From Siphonodentalium dalli (taxonomy: Eukaryota; Mollusca; Scaphopoda; Gadilida; Siphonodentaliidae): DNA of 64,000 bases. Location of the stretch: positions 155,705,152 to 155,769,151 of the forward strand of contig CP136066.1 of NCBI GenBank assembly GCA_032622095.1, given 5' to 3'. A program made the translations under genes and the position numbers. Under the pieces are notes generated by a model, which saw only the letters and a list, made by a program, of their open reading frames with translations, did no database searches and was not told the DNA's origin. Positions 57,299 to 64,000 of this stretch are shown here, piece by piece. Positions within the stretch are counted from its first letter, which is position 1. Each line of letters starts with the position of its first letter.

Positions 57299-60200
57299 CT
57301 ATCGGCTACAGACAACACACGTTAGCATTTTTCCATTAGGGTAGTTTGAGCATGGGAGAGAACCACACTGAGCACCGACGAAATACAGAAGCTTTCCGTT
57401 CGAGTTTTTACCCGAGGCTCCGTCCGCTTCTGGGTCTTCGTCCACACAAATATATTCGGTCCCTGCACTATGTGTGTGAAAGCCAGCCATAAGCATCCCT
57501 TTGTATTCCACAGTCCAATTCGCTGGACAACTTCTCTTTGCTGGTATCATTAAGACGACGGTTCTGTCGCGAGTGTCGCACACCGTACATGGCATATCAT
57601 AACTTTTCTTGTTCCTGTTCTCATATTCAGTTCCGTATATCTGAGCCAGACTTTCACGAAGAGTGTTTTCTTTTAATTCTGGGTCCTCTGGCAGACATAA
57701 CGTATTCACTGCAGCACCATCGGAGATATATCTACCACCGCCTGCGAAACCTGCAGGGATATATATTTTTTAATTAGTGTTGTTTCGGGTACTTAGTAGT
57801 ATAGCCCAATTTGGCATCGATCAAACTATTCAAAATATTGCCGCTAATAGTATATATAGTTATTCTTTAAATCGGTCAGTTCTTCAAAATTTATCACTTT
57901 CAGTATATAGTCTAGAGGGTCTCTATTGAGTCACAATTCTATATCAAATTTATTAATCGAATTTAGTGGATGGGGTTAATAAATTTCGTACAAAATTGCG
58001 ACGAATTTGACATCCATTTTCTCACATAATCACATTTTAGCAAGGAAAAACGATCTCGAAACGGCTGAGTTAAAACAAAAGTAATATTGATTTCCTTATC
58101 ACAACCAAAGAGGAAATAAACACACCTTCAAGAAAATATACAGTTCCATTTTAAATGTGTCTTTTCCTGTTGACAAAATTGTTCAACAACCCTTATCAGT
58201 CCATGTTTATCTCACAGTCACCACTATAAACAACCCAACACAAATTGAATATCATAACTATATTCTAATTAACATATTAATATTAACATTTATCGATATT
58301 ATTGCGCAATAAACTCTTACGTCACGGAGCGTCCCGATAATACACGTGTGTCTCACTAAAAATATATGATGCCGGGTTTAGGGGCTAATTATGTGATAAA
58401 TTATATTCTCTGTTAAGAATGTCGAACCATGTCGTGACGTCACGATGCGCTCCCAGTTCTCGTATGTCTTTTTAAATAGGGAATTTGCGGCAAGTGGAAA
58501 TTTAATTTCGATCCATTATCGAACGTGTTATGCCATTATTATGGGGCTTATCCACGCTTCATGGACTTTCAGAAGATTAACCCTTTCTATACTACATGTG
58601 TTTTCCAATTCAGTTACAAAGGTATACTTTGGAGTTGTCTATTTTGGATAGGTGTTCAGGATAAATTAGCAGAGGACGGGTTACAGACTTTATCATCTAT
58701 ATGACAACCTTCTGGGTGGAGGGCGACCACGGAAGAATTATGTGGAACCACTTTGACACTGTTGGGCCAAGGACCACGAACCACGTAGAAGGGTGGCACA
58801 GAAAACTGCAACTGATGATAGCGGGCTCCCATCCAAACATATTCCGGCTGATAGACTTCATAAAGAGGAACAAGCATTCAATGAATGTAAGATATTACAG
58901 ATAAGTGCGGGCGACAAGGTGAAACCACAGAAAAGAAAGTATCGTGCCTTGGAAAATTCAAGACGGCATTTCAAGAGAGTGTACTTGGCAGGCGAAATAG
59001 AGTTCATGGATAAGATGGCCAAGTTATGCGGTCACTGAGCATGTTGTTGTCATTGTTTATAATTCGTTAATTTACCTCATATTTTTGTGTTATAATATTT
59101 GCATGCATTTTATATTATCCATAACTAATAAACCGAAAAAAAACCGAATCCAATCAAACCAATTAGGAAGGGCCTAAGTAGTCATTAAGAGGATTATTCA
59201 CACCTCTACCCTAACCTACCGAAAAAATAGGTGTCTGCAAAACGGGAAGATCCCCAGAGGACAGTCAGACGAAACAATAATACAAGTGCTGAAGGATTGC
59301 TATGAATTGGTGGGAAATGTTCAGATAATAAGTTCAACAAACGACCTTATTATCTGAACATGTCCTAAGGATCGAAGTACTCACACACCAATGAGTATAG
59401 AAAGGGTTAAACAAATCGGCGAAGATGTATACAGACTCTATTCAACTTAGCACACACCAGTGAACCGAACGCTCTGTAATTGTGATTCAATTCAATAGTT
59501 TATTTCTTATAAATCATGCATCGTATGACGTAAAGAAAGTATCCCTGGATCACATTTAACTTAACAATCATTATACATCGAACTTTGAAGGATAATTATG
59601 ACATGTATATGCACTTATAGAACAACATAATAAAGGTGGGGGTCGGTCCAAATATAAACAATTGCCTGCGTCGATCCTTGTGGACAAAATATATATCGAC
59701 TTCGGGTATAAACGGCATAATAGCTATAAACAAATAGCATATATTAAATAATATGGATTAATATATATAATTTATGTATATATATTTCTCTGATTATTAG
59801 CATTCCCCATAGATGTGCGGAACATGATGTCGGCGTCGGTCGATATCTCGGACTTTCCCATGCATGGACAAATGTCCAGTACATGTGGAGTCCCGGACCA
59901 CATCCGCCGCCGACGACAGGTCCACACATCCATGAAAGGAATGTAGATATTCGAGTTAAATAGCCTATAGTTAACATGCATATCGATACTTTCGGACCAG
60001 GGGCCTATACTATAGAATTACAATTGCCGTGTTTCTCCACGTGGACAAACTGTCGAATACTATGGATACGATAATTTACAAGTGTGTGCGACTCCCCGTC
60101 ATTTACAAGAACAGACAAAATCCAGTACTATGGATCTTCGTTTTCTACGCGTGGAGGCGAACGCTTGTTAATGGGTAAAGGGAACTTACTCTAATATTAT

Positions 60201-63200
60201 ACATAAATGGATATAGTAATGCCTATATATATTTGAGTCATTTGGCGAGTGGTTTAGTGGATGTATAAAGTCAATGTTATGATAGGCAATGGGGAACACG
60301 AAAACTACTTGCGTGCACCATAATCCCAATGGCACAAGCATCGCGAAAATACACAAACGATTACAACATTTTACGCTGATACGAGTACAAAATATCGTAA
60401 GCGAAAACGCTCTTTATAAGAGATAGATGTTTTATTGACCAACATCATAGAAGACAATATATAGCTGTTCATGACTTTCCTTGTATTTACATGGTTCATG
60501 GTCAAATATATTTAACGATGTATGTACGAACACAAAGGGATAGAGACGGATAGAGTGATCACAAATAAACCCCATCGACAGAAAAACCTACACATGGTGA
60601 TTATAGAGTCAGATTGAGCAGGGAAATTTTAACTGGTTGTCGTATACGTACGATTTCGATACATGTACAATGTATTGAAAACAAACTGAATTGCCGGAGA
60701 TAATAGACTGATAAAAATATTTCCAAGTTAAAAGGTTGAAAATATATATTTCAAGTATATTTTCCAAAGGGTCGGTGTAACTTTTTGTTTAAGTAGAAAC
60801 TTAGATTTAACAACCAAATTACACTGAATGTAGGAAAACATCATACTAGTAGTATAAATTATAATTTGCAGTTACATTAGCTGGAAAATTTAGTCATTGT
60901 AATGATTATAACCTATTCTCCTGTCTTAATTTTTGAATTCAGTGCCATTTTCTACCATGGAATCGCGGTAACATTCACGTATAAGGTCTCCGCTGCCCGA
61001 GTACACCTCCCCCCTGAACCAGAAAACTATATTTGCACCCCATTCGGTTGAAATTCTGCAATGGTTACTCAAGATTTCCAACTGTTAGAAATCCCCAAAC
61101 CAACAATTCCAACCGATCGAAACTTCTGAACTAATTGCCATTTACCCCATAAATCAATCATCACTAACTTTGGGACGCAGATTATTGTGATGCGCCAACA
61201 CCCATTGAACGTCCCTGCGTGACATTCCCAATTGTTGAGTATTTTGATGAGAATCGCCCCCGTCACAACATAATTTATGTGCAAACCCTTATTTATCAAA
61301 GCCAATTTGTCTATGTTTATGAACCCCATCTCAAAATATATCTATCTACACCATGCGTAATTTGAACCCATCATCCCAATATGACTACGATTGTATTGAC
61401 CCGGTGAAACTTCGCACGTCGAGAAAGGGTTAATGCATGAGTGCTCAATACACAAAGCGACAATCCGACATATCGACATTCGCACGCGTTTCATTGCGGT
61501 GACAACCACTAATTCAGCCTCGTATACTTGTAATGTTAACACCGTGTTCTCCCCGATTTGTGTTATGTCTGTACTATGGAACTCCCTAAGTTGGTAATTT
61601 ATCAGCCCGTCAAGCGAGTTCTTGTTTTTCCCCAAGTTAGACAATTCGAGTACTATAGAATAACAAAAAAGATGCAGCGTTGGGACACTCCAAACACCAC
61701 AAAAAGCGAGCAGCTTGCTGCTGAAATGAAACCCAGTTACAGAATGGCTCTCCCAGAACATTATATAAGTCAGTTCACAACGATGTATGGTGTGAAAAAG
61801 GGTAATCGCCTATTGTTAAATTCCAATATCCAATGCAAGGAATTTACAAGAACACAATTGCTCGAGTACTATAGAACACAAGTCTAGCTTTACAAGACTG
61901 GGAAATTACCGACTAACTCTGTCCACGTGGAGAAACACGGCAATTGTAATTCTATAGTATAGGCCCCAGGCAAAAGAAATATGAAAAATACTTACAACTA
62001 TTATCACGCGTTTGGCACACGCATCGTGATATATCGCGATAACATACACAAAATCAGTTTAACATTAAAATCGAGTACAAAAGATCGCGATTGAAAACAT
62101 CCATTATTATAATTATCTACCGCCTTTGTTCGACAGAATCATGGACGCTCTTTATAAGATACGACCATTGTAACTTTTGCTATATGCGCTGACAAATATT
62201 CAAAACTTGTTAAAACGTCTCCTTTTCGAAGTCGATATTGGTCCGATCTAACTATTTTCTGGTATATAGAAGACACACAGATGGCTGATTTAGGGTGTCA
62301 ACTCAGACCGTGTATCTCTTTAAACGGACATGGCTTATTCGAGCTTCCGAAAATTGTCTACGTAATTTGGAAGGAAGTATAAGATATGTTGACAAATACA
62401 CGAAATATTGATATACCGGCTTCATATATATGATCTGAAAAAAATGCCTTGGTCACAGTCATTTTCCAGCTGTTTTCAATTTTTTCGCACAGAAATGAAA
62501 CAAACGTTATTTATTTTTACCATATCAGGAATAGACTAACACTGAACGCTCTTTTCTGTTAAATCATGCCGTGAACATGGCTGTTGTTTGTTTGGTACCC
62601 AAAAACCGTGTAGTTTGCGTCTTTCTATAGGACATACATACGCCATATAATGCCCGAAGAAAAGTAGTTCATATATTTATCGACGTATTGCGATAACGGG
62701 TAAAATTCAAAAGCGAATATTTTTAGGTGTCTTTTGGAGCGCAAACCGCCATGTGGCTTTAAATTAGGGTTTGAATGTCATAAAATTTGAGGCTTGAATA
62801 TCATAATAATATACAATTTCTAACTTACATACCTTTATAGACTTTCGTGGAGTCGACGCCGCAAGATGTGCGACCCCACCTCACAAAGACGTTTCCGATG
62901 GATTCTGGGATGATAAAAAAAAAACAGACGATGAGATATTAGTATGTGTGGTATAGATATAAATAAAAAAAAATAGAAAATTGATGGTCAGTTGAACAAA
63001 ATCGTTGCATTGATTACTTTGTCAGATCTGTTCAAGTGTAGGACCGGTCATTCCACTGTCCATTAGAAAACAAGTTGGGTTTACTTTAAGGTGCACTTTT
63101 CAGATCCCATCAGAGATAATTGTAGTCAGCCAAGGATTAGTAGATGGATTTGATATAAATCAATATCTAATTGAGGTACACGATTATATAGCGATTGATA

Positions 63201-64000
63201 TTCAATCTGAGTAACATGTACCACGCGATGATAGGATTATATACTTCCCTTTGGACTGATTATGTTTATTAAATAAAGGAGATATTCAGAAATTGAAACA
63301 AAATAAAAAACATTGTTAAAGAGATTCCTGAAATGTTGCGAAAACGCTGTGCCAATGCATTCTCGTATATATGCAAGTCTCCCATATAAGAGAATACTTT
63401 GGCCTAACACTATTTACATTGACCTTGTAAACCAGTGCAATCTCTTATATATGGGAGGCTCACTATGGGAGACTCGCATATATAAGAAAATGCACTAGCA
63501 CATGATCTTTAATGCAGCACCAGCGCAGCTCCCGCCACGAAAGGGTTAATACGAAAATACGTTCAGATTGTATTGATCATGTTAATTCCCAATCAATATT
63601 TAGTACAAAGTATAACCCTTTTAGACCACGAATCGAATATGTTCCTACTTTTGGTCAAAATTATTTTAGAGTTGAATGAAATTTTTCCGATAGTTAGAAT
63701 TTGGAAAGCTTGAGGTTTCAAGATTTTGACTTTTGGTCTTCAATGGAGCACCCAGCTTTTGAACCCTCTATCCACGTCCCTGAAACACAATCGTTGTCAA
63801 GTAAAATGTTTATATTTTATTATAAAACAAACAAATGTTGCCTGAAGACTACACTCACTTGGGTCTGGCAGTGGTTTGACTTCAATTTGTCCGATTGTGT
63901 TCTTTGCGGACGAGTATTCTGTCTGTAAATGTAGAGAGGAAGTGAAAGTAAAATTTCTGATAAAAGCGATGTTTTCACCATTTTTTATAAACAGTCATTG
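57299..64000 (-). CDS. Membrane-anchored short-chain collagen C4-like protein, copy 2 (partial, 5' end outside window)
   Basis: Exons in transcript order are 63922-63859, 62904-62833 and 57750-57299 (stop 57301-57299); the exon 1 equivalent lies beyond 64000. Exon lengths (64, 72 and 452 nt), phases and splice sites equal those of copy 1. The visible protein differs from copy 1 at about 15 positions: two in exon 3 (T to I, R to T) and 13 in exon 4, for example W to R in TEYENRNKK. All cysteines visible in copy 1 are kept, no stop or frameshift is seen, and exon 2 is identical, so the copy is probably functional. The last intron carries a family A element with a MULE fragment and a large Harbinger-like element. 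Role as for copy 1, unknown in detail. Confidence 0.8.
57915..58010. mobile_element. 'Family C' MITE remnant
   Basis: tttattaatcgaatttagtgg followed by ggggttaataaatttcg; counterpart of 34104-34160 in copy 1. Confidence 0.45.
58577..59410. mobile_element. 'Family A' TTAA-type element carrying an insertion
   Basis: TTAA at 58577-58580 and 59407-59410. Termini are CCCTTTCTATACT and AGTATAGAAAGGG, a perfect 13 bp inverted repeat. Internal gaaatgttcagataataagt. Interrupted at 58678-59255 by a MULE-related segment. Confidence 0.75.
58678..59255 (+). pseudogene. MULE-type transposase C-terminal fragment
   Basis: Coding on plus in two overlapping frames: TTFWVEGDHGRIMWN and RTTNHVEGWHRKLQ, then HPNIFRLIDFIK, followed after a one-base shift near 58862 by KEEQAFNECKI and KRKYRALENSRRHF to TGA at 59036-59038. 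The RTTNHVEGWH signature followed by HPNI and EEQ is typical of MULE transposase-like proteins in animals. An AATAAA lies at about 59127. The segment is flanked by AGAGGAC on both sides (58671-58677 and 59256-59262), while the duplicate locus has a single AGAGGAC. It has no catalytic core and is not functional. Confidence 0.7.
59480..60000. other. Intron of gene copy 2, nothing recognised
   Basis: Sequence absent from copy 1. It starts with an attcaattcaatagtttattt phrase that may be a repeat end. No coding signal. Confidence 0.35.
60001..61966. mobile_element. PIF/Harbinger-like element with perfect TIRs
   Basis: The ends GGGCCTATACTATAGAATTA... are identical in inverse orientation for 47 bp (60001-60047 and 61920-61966). 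CAG flanks both sides (59998-60000 and 61967-61969), matching the CWG/TWA 3 bp preference of Harbinger-group elements. Subterminal copies of (g/c)agtactat(g/a)ga occur at about 60055, 60123, 61572, 61649 and 61865. No transposase or Myb-like ORF is recognised, so it is nonautonomous. The TIR identity suggests recent insertion. Confidence 0.75.
61970..62830. other. Intron of gene copy 2, nothing recognised
   Basis: No element recognised. Similarity to copy 1 resumes at about 62778. Confidence 0.35.
63313..63547. mobile_element. Double-hairpin TTAA-type element, copy 6
   Basis: Orthologous in position to 37037-37283: gattcctgaaatgttgcg, two hairpins with the aacactatttacattgacc spacer, cagcaccagcgcagctccc and ccacgaaaggg + TTAA. 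Confidence 0.7.

Larger units (their letters stand above)
56578..64000. repeat. Segmental duplication, copy 2
   Basis: Direct partner of 32850-38040 carrying gene copy 2. Longer than copy 1 mainly because of 58678-59255 and 59480-62750, which include the element at 60001-61966. Continues beyond the window. Confidence 0.85.

Noticed and set aside
61342-61887. ORFs on both strands in the Harbinger-like element as transposase or Myb-like protein
   Set aside because: No DDE or Myb-like motif is seen; the plus ORF contains the subterminal repeats.

Overview
The window is nuclear DNA of an invertebrate animal, most likely a lophotrochozoan and probably a bivalve mollusc. This rests on spliced genes with GT-AG introns, a metazoan-only adaptor gene (NCK), a short-chain collagen C4-like gene pair of the kind common in molluscs, CR1-like LINEs with a PHD finger, frequent tacatgtacatgta tracts, and very many small inverted-repeat transposons. 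The species assignment is inference; no species-diagnostic gene is present.

Host genes are few. (1) NCK, plus strand, 14017-20134: two coding exons encode a complete 401-residue SH3-SH3-SH3-SH2 adaptor. The SH2 domain is split by a 4.9 kb intron largely made of three DNA transposons. (2) A four-exon minus-strand gene, 33480-40421, encodes a predicted type II membrane protein (248 aa) whose ectodomain is short-chain collagen C4-like. (3) A second copy, 57299 to beyond 64000, lies in the same orientation with the same exon phases; its first exon is outside the window. The two copies sit in a direct segmental duplication (about 32.85-38.0 kb and 56.58-64.0 kb or beyond). Insertions present in one copy and absent from the other order the events after the duplication.

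All other coding traces belong to mobile or multicopy sequences: a CR1-like LINE with PHD, endonuclease and RT parts, broken by frameshifts (about 7.45-11.15 kb); 5'-truncated LINE tails (2.59-3.19, 13.4-13.8 kb, and decayed traces near 33 and 57 kb on the minus strand); a MULE-type transposase fragment (58.68-59.04 kb); and a multicopy gene of unknown function (44.17-48.84 kb) split by a 3.74 kb element whose removal restores the reading frame exactly.

The left third (0-13 kb) is a tandem satellite followed by nested DNA transposons around the LINE. 13.8-20.5 kb is the NCK locus. 20.5-32 kb is a field of foldback elements. 32.8-40.4 kb is collagen-like gene copy 1. 41-49 kb holds tandem arrays and the split gene. 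49.7-56.6 kb holds an inverted minisatellite and a 1 kb palindrome. 56.6-64 kb is gene copy 2. No operon, CRISPR array, rRNA or convincing tRNA was seen.
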